From positions 124,001 through 188,000 of the forward strand of contig JAFARO010000004.1 in NCBI GenBank assembly GCA_019245415.1: DNA of 64,000 nucleotides. The letters run 5' to 3'. The notes beneath the pieces were generated by a model, which saw only the letters and a program-made list of their open reading frames with translations, was not told where the DNA came from and did no database searches. Within the stretch, counting starts at the first letter, position 1. The number at the start of each line of letters is the position of its first letter. The position numbers and the translations under genes were made by a program. Positions 44,465-51,934 of this stretch are shown piece by piece. This DNA comes from Alphaproteobacteria bacterium (GTDB taxonomy: Bacteria > Pseudomonadota > Alphaproteobacteria > Micropepsales > Micropepsaceae).

Positions 44465-45247
44465 CTACTGCAACACCTCGATCTGCTGCGGATTGGCGAT
44501 CTCGATCTCCGGCCCGTTGAAGCGCTGGACGATGCCGCGCACGCGGATACGCTTGCCCTGATAGTCGCGCGGGTCCAGGCCGTCGCGGCGGAAATTCGCC
44601 ATGTCCTGCGGCGCCACCGTCACGGTGAAATCGGTGCGCCAATCCGGCCCAAAGTCGAGATAGGCGCGGCCGTCGCGCAGATCGGCGCTGACCACGACCC
44701 CTTCGACGATCTGGAAGGTCCCAGCATCGGTGCCGAGCTGTTCGGGCGTGCGGACCTGGTAATTCGGAGCCGCCCACAAGCCCAGCCTCTGCGCGCGCGC
44801 CTGCGCTTCTGCGGCATAGAGCTCGGCGGCGCATTCGGTGCGGTCCGGCGCGATCTCGACACGCGCCAAGCCGCTCTTGAGCAGCGCGATCTGCAGCCAG
44901 GGTTCGGGGTTGTCCTCGTTGAACACCTGGCCGCGCACGCGATCGTAACGGTCTTCCTTCGGCGCCATGGCCGTCACCGTCAGCACCTGGCCGCGCGCCA
45001 TCGCGTCAATGGCGTTGAAAGCCTGCTGCTCGAAAATGACCGGCGCACGGTCCTGTGCCGCGTGCGGAAAACGGATGCCCTCCATATGCACCGCGCGTCC
45101 GTCGCGCAGGACCAGCGCATCGTTGGGCCGCTCGACGCGCATGATGCGGGCGTGCCCGATTTCGACGGGTCCTGCGCAGTCCGGCAGCGCGAGGGCCGCC
45201 TTGCAACCGAGCACGACCATTGCCAACGTCAACGCTGTCGAACGCAT
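44465..45247 (-). CDS. Secreted nuclease-like (SNase-fold) protein with degenerate active site
   Basis: A 260-residue exported protein (signal to about residue 20, ALALPDC). Residues 28-157 follow the thermonuclease fold: ALVLRDGRAVHMEGIRFP, KEDRYDRVRGQVF and LLKSGLARV. The catalytic set is mostly lost. Where active SNases have Arg, Asp and Glu in the VRLxGIDxPE motif, this has VHMEGIRFPH; only the later Arg (DRYDR) remains. A second beta domain follows (FQIVEGVVVSADLRDGRAYLDFG), like an OB-fold. It probably does not cleave nucleic acid and may bind a ligand instead. Confidence 0.72.
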   Translation of the reverse strand: MRSTALTLAMVVLGCKAALALPDCAGPVEIGHARIMRVERPNDALVLRDGRAVHMEGIRFPHAAQDRAPVIFEQQAFNAIDAMARGQVLTVTAMAPKEDRYDRVRGQVFNEDNPEPWLQIALLKSGLARVEIAPDRTECAAELYAAEAQARAQRLGLWAAPNYQVRTPEQLGTDAGTFQIVEGVVVSADLRDGRAYLDFGPDWRTDFTVTVAPQDMANFRRDGLDPRDYQGKRIRVRGIVQRFNGPEIEIANPQQIEVLQ

Positions 45248-45330
45248 CGCACACCCCCCAAACTAGGGCCATTATGCACGGCGCGGAACGATTTTGCGAC
45301 CCGCCGCGTGCCGCTTTCGACGGCCGATCT

Positions 45331-46197
45331 TCAGCGTGCGGGCCCTAGACTCACGCCCGTGGGCGGCGGCATCGAGTCCGGCACGAAGAAGTCGGGCATC
45401 AGGGTCTTGGTGGGATCGACGCGGTATTTGTCGAAATCGGCAACGCCTTCGCCCGCCAGAAACGTATCGTCGATCAGGAAATTGCCGGTGAATTCGCGCG
45501 CCGGTTTGGTGAATATCCGATACGCCGCGTCGCTAAGGATATCCACCGTGCGGCAGTGGCGCATGCCTTCGTCGCCGGCGAGCGCATTGCGTATGGCGGC
45601 GGTGGCGATGCCGGTCCTCGGCCACAGCGCGTTGAAGGCAATGCCGTCATCGGCGAACTCGGCGCTCATTCCCAGCACGCACATGCTCATGCCGAACTTC
45701 GCCATGGTGTAGGCGGTGTGGTTCTTGAACCATTTGGCGTTCATGTCGAGCGGCGGCGAAAGCATCAGCACATGCGGGTTGGCGGCGCGCTTGAGATGGG
45801 GGATGCAGCATCGCGAAGTGAGATAGGTGCCGCGCGCGTTGATCCCGTTCATCAAATCGTAGCGCTTCATGTCGGTCGCAAGCGTGCCGGTGAGCTGGAT
45901 GGCGCTGGCGTTATTGACGCAGATATCGATGCCGCCAAATTTGGCCGCCGTCTGCTCGACCGCGGCCTGCACCTGCTCCTCGAAGCGGATATCGCAGACG
46001 ATGGGCAGTGCCTTGCCGCCCGCGCGCTCGATTTCTTCGGCCGCGGTATAGACTGTGCCCGGAAGCTTGGGATGCGGCTCGACCGTCTTCGCCGCGACGG
46101 CGACATTGGCGCCGTCTTTTGCCGCACGCAGCGCAATCGCCAGCCCGATGCCGCGCGAGGCGCCGGTGATGAAGAGGGTCTTGTTCTTCAGCGACAT
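45331..46197 (-). CDS. HSDL2-type short-chain dehydrogenase/reductase
   Basis: A 288-residue SDR. It has the cofactor loop TGASRGIGLAIALRAAKDGANV, VNNAS, and the unusual catalytic region LSPPLDMNAKWFKNHTAYTMAKFGMS, in which Tyr and Lys are kept. That block and ALWPRTGIATAAI are diagnostic of the hydroxysteroid dehydrogenase-like 2 family. The C-terminal sterol-carrier domain of the animal protein is absent. It probably acts on fatty acyl or sterol-like hydroxyl groups; the substrate is unknown. Confidence 0.87.
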   Translation of the reverse strand: MSLKNKTLFITGASRGIGLAIALRAAKDGANVAVAAKTVEPHPKLPGTVYTAAEEIERAGGKALPIVCDIRFEEQVQAAVEQTAAKFGGIDICVNNASAIQLTGTLATDMKRYDLMNGINARGTYLTSRCCIPHLKRAANPHVLMLSPPLDMNAKWFKNHTAYTMAKFGMSMCVLGMSAEFADDGIAFNALWPRTGIATAAIRNALAGDEGMRHCRTVDILSDAAYRIFTKPAREFTGNFLIDDTFLAGEGVADFDKYRVDPTKTLMPDFFVPDSMPPPTGVSLGPAR

Positions 46198-46253
46198 TGT
46201 TTCTCCTCAGAGAAAGTCACGCCATAGCCGGGGATGTGCTGTCTCAGTCAGCC

Positions 46254-46703
46254 TCATCTTTTATCGCTCCATGCTGCGGCGAAGATTGCTACCAAAAGGC
46301 AGACCAAACCGCTCATCATCGCGGCCACCAAAATCCAAACGACAACGGGGTTGATCCCCAAAGCAAGGGAATGCTTTGCACCAACCAGACCAAGGGCGAC
46401 CAGCAGGAGCGGTGTCAGGATCAGACCAAATCCCGCAATTATGAGACGCCTCCCGTTTACGGCCTCCTGTCGCATCACCCGCACCGGCTTCTCGGACAGG
46501 GGTTTTATACTGCGCTCGATCAGCGACAACAGAATCGCCACGCCGAGCCCAAAGGAAATAGCGACCGCCAACAAGTGTGTTTGGGCCTTGCTGAGAAAAC
46601 TCAGGCCTAACCAAGAATTGGCCGCCATCGCTACAAAACCGGTTAGCACCAGCACGTTGGCGCAGAACCTGAGCAGACGGATTTCGGTGTGGCTGACGAC
46701 CAT
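46254..46703 (-). CDS. Hypothetical four-helix membrane protein
   Basis: A 149-residue protein with four hydrophobic segments (about 9-28, 41-61, 86-106 and 117-143) and short charged loops. No family is recognised. Its base composition looks slightly less GC-rich than its neighbours, and its codons are less biased (several AAT, CAA and TTG), a weak hint of different origin. It sits between the MBL hydrolase (3-base gap upstream) and the SDR on the same strand, so it may be co-transcribed with both. Confidence 0.6.
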   Translation of the reverse strand: MVVSHTEIRLLRFCANVLVLTGFVAMAANSWLGLSFLSKAQTHLLAVAISFGLGVAILLSLIERSIKPLSEKPVRVMRQEAVNGRRLIIAGFGLILTPLLLVALGLVGAKHSLALGINPVVVWILVAAMMSGLVCLLVAIFAAAWSDKR

Positions 46704-46706
46704 GGC

Positions 46707-47759
46707 CTAGCTCGTTCGATACCACTCCACCGATTGCGCATCGTTCTCGCGCACGATCTTTCCCCGCGCGCGCAGGCAGTTAAGATGGGCGATGCTTTCG
46801 CCGGTCGCCATACCGTAATTGCCGCCGGTGATCTTGGCGCGGAACAGGGCAGGAAAGACGTCCACCGCACGCTTGGGTTCGGCGCAGAGCGCGAGCAGGT
46901 CCGCCATGTTGGTCTCATGGCCTTCGATCAGTTCCGTCAGACGCAGACGCGCGCCGCGGAACGGCTCGTTGTGCGAGGGCAGCACCAGGACGTCTTCGGG
47001 CAATACGGTCCGCAACTTGGCGCAGGAATCCAGCCAGTCCTGAAGCGGATTCGCCTCCGGCTCGGTCGGATGCACAGAGACATTCGATGAGATGCGCGGC
47101 AGCAGCTGGTCGCCCGAGATGATCAAGTTGGCCTCGGGACACCACAAGCAGGCATGCTCCGGCGAATGACCCTGGCCGACGATCACGCGCCAGCTGCGTC
47201 CGCCGATCCGGATCTCGCTGCCCTCGCGGATGCGGCGATAGGAGTTCGGCAGTTTGTAGACCCCGTGGCCGAAGCCGCCGAAACGCGCCTTGTAATTCTC
47301 GATCAGGTCTTCGCTCCAGCCCGCAGCGCGGTAGAAGCGCACGCCTTCGCGCGGTGCCTCCTGGCCGGTATCGGCGACCAGATTGCGGCACATCAGGAAT
47401 TCTGTGCGCGTGATCCAGAGCTCGACGTCGAACTTGCGCGCCAGCCATCCCGCCAGCCCGATATGATCGGGATGCATGTGGGTGACGATGACGCGTCGCA
47501 GCGGGCGACCCTGCATCGGCCCGGCGAAGAGCGCCTCCCAAGCCTCGGTCGTCTCGGTGTTCCTGATGCCGGTGTCGACGGCCGTCCAACCGTCCTCATC
47601 CTCCAGCAGCCACAAATTGATATGATTGAGCTGCATAGGAAGGCGCATGCGCACCCAATGGATGCCGGGTGCGATCTCGATGGTCTGGCCGAGTTCGGGC
47701 CGCTCGGCGAAGGGATAGTCCAGATTGCGGCCCGGCCGCACGCGCTCGGCGATTTCCAC
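46707..47759 (-). CDS. Metallo-beta-lactamase fold hydrolase
   Basis: A 350-residue MBL-fold enzyme. The dinuclear metal motif is THMHPDHIGLAGWL (HxHxDH). Later ligands are the His in GQGHSPEHACLW and the Asp in IISGDQLLPRIS, and LPSHNEPFRG supplies the last His. The length and a C-terminal helical region put it with glyoxalase II/lactonase-like hydrolases of thioester or lactone substrates. I chose the GTG at 47759 because an AAGG site lies upstream and it directly precedes the conserved start; the frame runs to 47816. Confidence 0.85.
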   Translation of the reverse strand: MEIAERVRPGRNLDYPFAERPELGQTIEIAPGIHWVRMRLPMQLNHINLWLLEDEDGWTAVDTGIRNTETTEAWEALFAGPMQGRPLRRVIVTHMHPDHIGLAGWLARKFDVELWITRTEFLMCRNLVADTGQEAPREGVRFYRAAGWSEDLIENYKARFGGFGHGVYKLPNSYRRIREGSEIRIGGRSWRVIVGQGHSPEHACLWCPEANLIISGDQLLPRISSNVSVHPTEPEANPLQDWLDSCAKLRTVLPEDVLVLPSHNEPFRGARLRLTELIEGHETNMADLLALCAEPKRAVDVFPALFRAKITGGNYGMATGESIAHLNCLRARGKIVRENDAQSVEWYRTS

Positions 47760-47895
47760 GCTGCACCTTCGAATGCCTATCCGTCGACTATGGGAAGAGC
47801 CGGGACGACGCGTCAAGCCGCCACAATTCGGTCAAGCGGGATGCGGTAGCCTCGCGGTTGGGCTAGGCTGGCGAGAGTCGCCTTGGGAGGAAGCC

Positions 47896-48504
47896 ATGCG
47901 TCATGGGGTCTATGTGTCTGTCGCCTTGCTGGCGCTCGCGGGGCCGGCGCTGGCGCAATCCGCCGATCCCAGGCAGGCACCCACCGGTTCCTATGCGCTC
48001 GAGACACGCCACAGCCAGGTGCTGTTCGCCATCCCGCATCTCGGCATCACCGAGTATTTCGGCCGTTTCGACAAGCTGTCCGGCACGCTGACCTACAACG
48101 CCGCGTCGCCGGAGAAGAGCGCGGTCAACATCACCATCGACATGACGAGCATCGACACTCCCAGCCATGAGCTGATGGGCGAGTTGATGGGTGCCGGCGT
48201 CTTCGACACGGCGAAGTATCCGACCGCGACATTCAAATCGACCTCGGTCACGCGTACCGGCGCCAATACCGGCACCATCTCCGGCGAGCTGACGCTTCAC
48301 GGGGTGACCAAGCCGGTGAAGCTCGACGTCACCTTCGGCGGCGTGACCTCCGATCCGGTCTCCGGTGCGGACGATATCGGCTTCCACGCCACCGCGACGG
48401 TGAAGCGCACCGACTTCGGCATAACCGGCATGGTATGGGAGAGTTACGTCGGCGACGACGTGAAGCTCACCATCGAAGCCATGTTCCAGCATAGGAAGAA
48501 CTAA
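47896..48504 (+). CDS. YceI-family periplasmic protein (first copy)
   Basis: A 202-residue protein with a signal peptide (VYVSVALLALAGPALAQ). The YceI lipocalin-like barrel shows YALETRHSQVLFAIPHLGIT, DTAKYPTATFKSTSV and GELTLHGVTKPVKLDVTF. YceI proteins bind isoprenoid chains such as polyprenyl quinones. The ATG has GGGAGGAAG before it. It is followed after 3 bases by cytochrome b561 and then a second YceI, forming an operon. Confidence 0.92.
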   Translation: MRHGVYVSVALLALAGPALAQSADPRQAPTGSYALETRHSQVLFAIPHLGITEYFGRFDKLSGTLTYNAASPEKSAVNITIDMTSIDTPSHELMGELMGAGVFDTAKYPTATFKSTSVTRTGANTGTISGELTLHGVTKPVKLDVTFGGVTSDPVSGADDIGFHATATVKRTDFGITGMVWESYVGDDVKLTIEAMFQHRKN

Positions 48505-48507
48505 CCC

Positions 48508-49056
48508 ATGCCCTGGCGCAGTACCGCGGAGCATTACGGCAATGTCGCGATGTTCTTCCATTGGCTGATCGCGGCGCTGATCGTCGTCAACATCTGCCTC
48601 GGGCTCTATTTCGCCGATCTGCCGAAATCCGACCCCTACCTCTACTATCTTGCTCAGATCCATAAATCGATCGGATTGACGGTGCTGGTCCTAAGTTTGC
48701 TGCGCGTATTGTGGCGCCTGGTCAATCCGGTGCCGCCGCTGCCCGCCGACATGCCGTCGGCGCTCAAATTCCTGGCGCGGGTCACCCAGTTCCTCCTCTA
48801 TGTGCTGATCGTGATCATTCCGCTCTCGGGCTGGTTGATGGTGTCGGCCTCGCGCCATCCCGTGCCGACGCCCTATTTCTTCCTGTTCGATTGGCCCAAC
48901 CTGCCGAAGGTCGCCGACCACGAATTGCTGGTAGACACGCACGCCTTTCTCGCCTGGTCGGCGATCGTGCTGGTGCCGCTGCATGTCGCCGGAGCGCTTT
49001 ATCACCGCTATTGGCGCCGCGATCAGGTTCTGGCGCAGATGTTGCCATGGGGCTGA
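48508..49056 (+). CDS. Cytochrome b561
   Basis: A 182-residue membrane protein with four hydrophobic helices. Conserved heme-ligand histidines occur in MFFHWLIAALI, QIHKSIGLTVL, DTHAFLAWSAI and PLHVAGALYH. Bacterial b561 proteins oxidise quinol in the membrane and can pass electrons to the periplasm. It is sandwiched between two YceI genes, which supports a quinone-linked role for all three. The second YceI start overlaps its end by 10 bases. Confidence 0.93.
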   Translation: MPWRSTAEHYGNVAMFFHWLIAALIVVNICLGLYFADLPKSDPYLYYLAQIHKSIGLTVLVLSLLRVLWRLVNPVPPLPADMPSALKFLARVTQFLLYVLIVIIPLSGWLMVSASRHPVPTPYFFLFDWPNLPKVADHELLVDTHAFLAWSAIVLVPLHVAGALYHRYWRRDQVLAQMLPWG

Positions 49057-49616
49057 GGCGAGCGGCGGTTTTCAGTCTTGTGGCGCTGGCCTTCCCGGCC
49101 CACGGCGGCACCGTGCCGCATTGGAGCGTGGACGCAGCGAAGAGCCGGCTGGGTTTCAGCGTGCTTTGGGGCGGTCAGCCCTTTCGCGGCAACTTTCAGC
49201 GCTGGAAGGCGGACATCGTCTTCGATCCAAACGATCTCGCCCATTCCTCGGCCGATGTCTCGATCGACATCGCCAGCGAAAGCTCGGGCGATCCGGAGAC
49301 CGACGACAATGTCAAAGGCGCGCAGGGGTTCCAGGCAGACAAGTTCGCGACGGCGCGCTTCACCACCACGGGATTCGTGCACAAATCGGGCGATTCCTAT
49401 GTCGCCGGCGGCAAGCTCACCATCCGCGGCATTACCCGGCCCGTCCAGCTGCCCTTCACGCTGACATTTGGCGGCAACAGCGCGCATATGGTGGGCACCG
49501 CGGAGATTTCTCGGATCGACTTCGGCGTCGGCCACGGCGGTGACTTTTCCAAGCCGGTCCCCGTCGCCTATCAGGTTGCGGTGACGGTGGATCTGACAGC
49601 CAACAAGGCGCCATAG
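49047..49616 (+). CDS. YceI-family periplasmic protein (second copy)
   Basis: A 189-residue protein with a signal peptide (RRAAVFSLVALAFPAHG). The barrel is YceI-like: VDAAKSRLGFSVLWGGQPFRG, FQADKFATARFTTTGF and GKLTIRGITRPVQLPFTL. It is clearly diverged from the first copy and carries a longer central loop. The ATG at 49047 lies inside the end of the b561 gene, indicating translational coupling. The three proteins probably form one quinone-handling unit. Confidence 0.9.
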   Translation: MGLRRAAVFSLVALAFPAHGGTVPHWSVDAAKSRLGFSVLWGGQPFRGNFQRWKADIVFDPNDLAHSSADVSIDIASESSGDPETDDNVKGAQGFQADKFATARFTTTGFVHKSGDSYVAGGKLTIRGITRPVQLPFTLTFGGNSAHMVGTAEISRIDFGVGHGGDFSKPVPVAYQVAVTVDLTANKAP

Positions 49617-49649
49617 CGGCTCGAATCCGGGCCCTGTATAAGCGTCGCC

Positions 49650-50603
49650 GTGATCGAAGCCCGCGCCAAGACCATCGAAGCTTCGCCTGCCGCCATCGCG
49701 GATGCGGCGCATCGCCTGCGCGCCGGCGGGCTGGTCGCATTCCCGACCGAGACGGTCTACGGGCTCGGCGCCGACGCCACCGATGGCGAAGCGGTCGCGG
49801 CAATCTTCGCCGCCAAGGGTCGCCCGCGCTTCAATCCGCTGATCGTGCATGTCGAAGACCTGGAACAGGCCGAGCGCCTGGCGCGGCTGCCCGATGCCGC
49901 GCGCAGGCTGGCTCGAGCATTCTGGCCCGGCGCGCTGACGCTGGTCGCGCCGCGCAAGGCAGACTGTGCGGTATCGCTGCTGGCGAGCGCGGGTCTCGAC
50001 ACCCTGGCCCTTCGCGCACCGTCGCATGCGGTGGCGCGCGCGCTGTTGAAGGAGACGGGACGGCCGCTCGCCGCGCCCAGCGCCAATGCCTCGGGCCGGG
50101 TCAGCCCCACGACCGCGGCTCATGTCGCCGACGAGCTCGGCGACAGGATCGATCTCATCCTCGATGGCGGAACAGCCATGCTTGGAATCGAATCCACGGT
50201 GATCGGTTTCGTCGACGGCCGCGCGACGCTGCTCAGACCCGGTGCCGTTCTGCGCGATGACATCGAAGCGCTGGTCGGACCGCTGGCAGCGCCGGCTGCG
50301 GCCATCCTGGCGCCGGGGCAGCTCGAAAGCCATTACGCGCCGCGGGCGCGGCTCAGGCTGAATGCGAAGGACGCAGGGAACGGCGAGGTGCTGCTCGGTT
50401 TCGGGCCCGAGGCACCGTCAAAGGTCACCAATCTCAGTGCCGGCGGCGATCTGAAAGAAGCCGCGGCGAACCTCTTCGCGATGTTGCGCGCGCTCGATGC
50501 TTCCGGCGCGAAAGCCATCGCGGTAATGCCGGTTCCGGACACCGGCCTAGGCGAAGCGATCAACGACCGGCTGCGCCGCGCCGCAGCGCCGAGGCGCGCA
50601 TGA
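49650..50603 (+). CDS. tsaC: L-threonylcarbamoyladenylate synthase (Sua5/TsaC2 type)
   Basis: A 317-residue protein with two domains. The N-terminal YrdC domain carries LVAFPTETVYGLGADA, KGRPRFNPLIVHV, FWPGALTLV and the nucleotide-binding SANASGRVSP. The C-terminal Sua5 domain (about 210-317) marks it as the long form. It makes threonylcarbamoyl-AMP for the t6A modification of ANN-decoding tRNAs. The start is GTG. It overlaps the FAD-linked oxidase gene by 4 bases (ATGA). Confidence 0.93.
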   Translation: MIEARAKTIEASPAAIADAAHRLRAGGLVAFPTETVYGLGADATDGEAVAAIFAAKGRPRFNPLIVHVEDLEQAERLARLPDAARRLARAFWPGALTLVAPRKADCAVSLLASAGLDTLALRAPSHAVARALLKETGRPLAAPSANASGRVSPTTAAHVADELGDRIDLILDGGTAMLGIESTVIGFVDGRATLLRPGAVLRDDIEALVGPLAAPAAAILAPGQLESHYAPRARLRLNAKDAGNGEVLLGFGPEAPSKVTNLSAGGDLKEAAANLFAMLRALDASGAKAIAVMPVPDTGLGEAINDRLRRAAAPRRA

Positions 50604-51934
50604 GCGCGGACGCGCTGTCGCGCCTCAAACAGGTCTGCGCCCATAGTGAAGACCCGGCGGAGATCGCGCCGCATGTCGAAGAATGGCGCGGTGCCTGGCA
50701 CGGACACTCGCCGCTGCTGCTCAAGCCGGCGACGACAGAGGAAGTCTCGCGCATTCTTGCGATCTGCCATGAGACCGGCACGGCGATCGTGCCGCAAGGC
50801 GGCAACACCGGTCTCGTCGGCGGCCAGATCCCGCTGCATGGCGAAGTGCTGCTTACGACAGCCCGGCTCAATTGCATCCATGATGTCGATGCAGCGGGCG
50901 CGACTCTGAGGGCGCAGGCGGGTGCCATCCTTGCCGATGTCCGGAGCGCGGCAGCGGACGCCGGGCTGATGTTTCCGCTGAGCCTCGCCTCGGAAGGTTC
51001 CTGCACCATCGGCGGCAATCTTTCGACCAATGCCGGCGGGGTCAACGTCCTGCGCTACGGCATGGCGCGCGACCTGGTGCTCGGCCTCGAAGTCGTGCTC
51101 GCGGACGGACGGGTGCTGGATCTGATGCACAGCGTCCGCAAGGACAACACGGGCTACGATCTGAAGCAGCTCTTCATCGGCGCCGAAGGCACGCTGGGCA
51201 TCATCACCGCCGCGGAACTCAAGTTGTTTCCGAAACCTCGCGACTGCGTCACGGCCTTCGTGGCGCTGGCCGATCCGGCCGCGGCCGTGACGCTGTTGGC
51301 GCGGTTGCAGGATGCGACAGGCGGCTTGCTCACGGCGTTCGAGTTGATCCCGCGCGTCGGCGTGGAGCTCGTGCTGAAGCACATACCAGACACTGCCGAT
51401 CCGCTGTCGCGGCCATCGCCGTGGTACGCGCTGATCGAAGGTCCGCTGACGGAGGAGATGCTCTCCGGATTGGATGGCGTGGTGGCTTCCAGCGAGGCGC
51501 AGCGCCGTGCGCTGTGGCGGCTGCGCGAGAGCCTGTCGGAGGCGCAAAAAAGAGAAGGCCTATCGCTCAAGCATGACATCGCGGTGCCGGTCGCGGACCT
51601 GCCCGCCTTTGTCGCCGAGGCGGTGACGGCAGTGCAGGCGTTGGCTCCTGGTGCCCGCCCGGTGAGCTTCGGTCATCTGGGCGACGGCAATTTGCACTTC
51701 AACTTCCAGGTCCGCGATCTGTCTCAGCGCGATGCGGTGGCGCGGTTGGTGCATGACATCGTGCAGCGCTATCGCGGCAGCTTCAGTGCCGAACACGGCA
51801 TCGGCGCCCTCAAGCGCGAGGAACTCGTGCGCTATAAATCGCCCGTCGAAATCGAGTTGATGCGGGCGCTCAAGCGCACCCTCGATCCGAAGAACATCCT
51901 CAATCCGGGAAAGATAGTTGCGCCGCTTCCTTGA
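50600..51934 (+). CDS. FAD-linked D-2-hydroxyacid (D-2-hydroxyglutarate-like) dehydrogenase
   Basis: A 444-residue flavoenzyme of the GlcD/D2HGDH family. The FAD-binding PCMH domain shows IVPQGGNTGLVGGQIP, TIGGNLSTNAGGVNVLRYG and FIGAEGTLGIIT. The C-terminal domain has the catalytic or metal-binding FGHLGDGNLHFN and the end motif KRTLDPKNILNPGKI. It oxidises D-2-hydroxyacids and passes electrons to quinone or a flavoprotein. It is coupled to tsaC by an ATGA overlap, and its end overlaps the convergent glucan synthase gene by 35 bases. Confidence 0.88.
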   Translation: MSADALSRLKQVCAHSEDPAEIAPHVEEWRGAWHGHSPLLLKPATTEEVSRILAICHETGTAIVPQGGNTGLVGGQIPLHGEVLLTTARLNCIHDVDAAGATLRAQAGAILADVRSAAADAGLMFPLSLASEGSCTIGGNLSTNAGGVNVLRYGMARDLVLGLEVVLADGRVLDLMHSVRKDNTGYDLKQLFIGAEGTLGIITAAELKLFPKPRDCVTAFVALADPAAAVTLLARLQDATGGLLTAFELIPRVGVELVLKHIPDTADPLSRPSPWYALIEGPLTEEMLSGLDGVVASSEAQRRALWRLRESLSEAQKREGLSLKHDIAVPVADLPAFVAEAVTAVQALAPGARPVSFGHLGDGNLHFNFQVRDLSQRDAVARLVHDIVQRYRGSFSAEHGIGALKREELVRYKSPVEIELMRALKRTLDPKNILNPGKIVAPLP

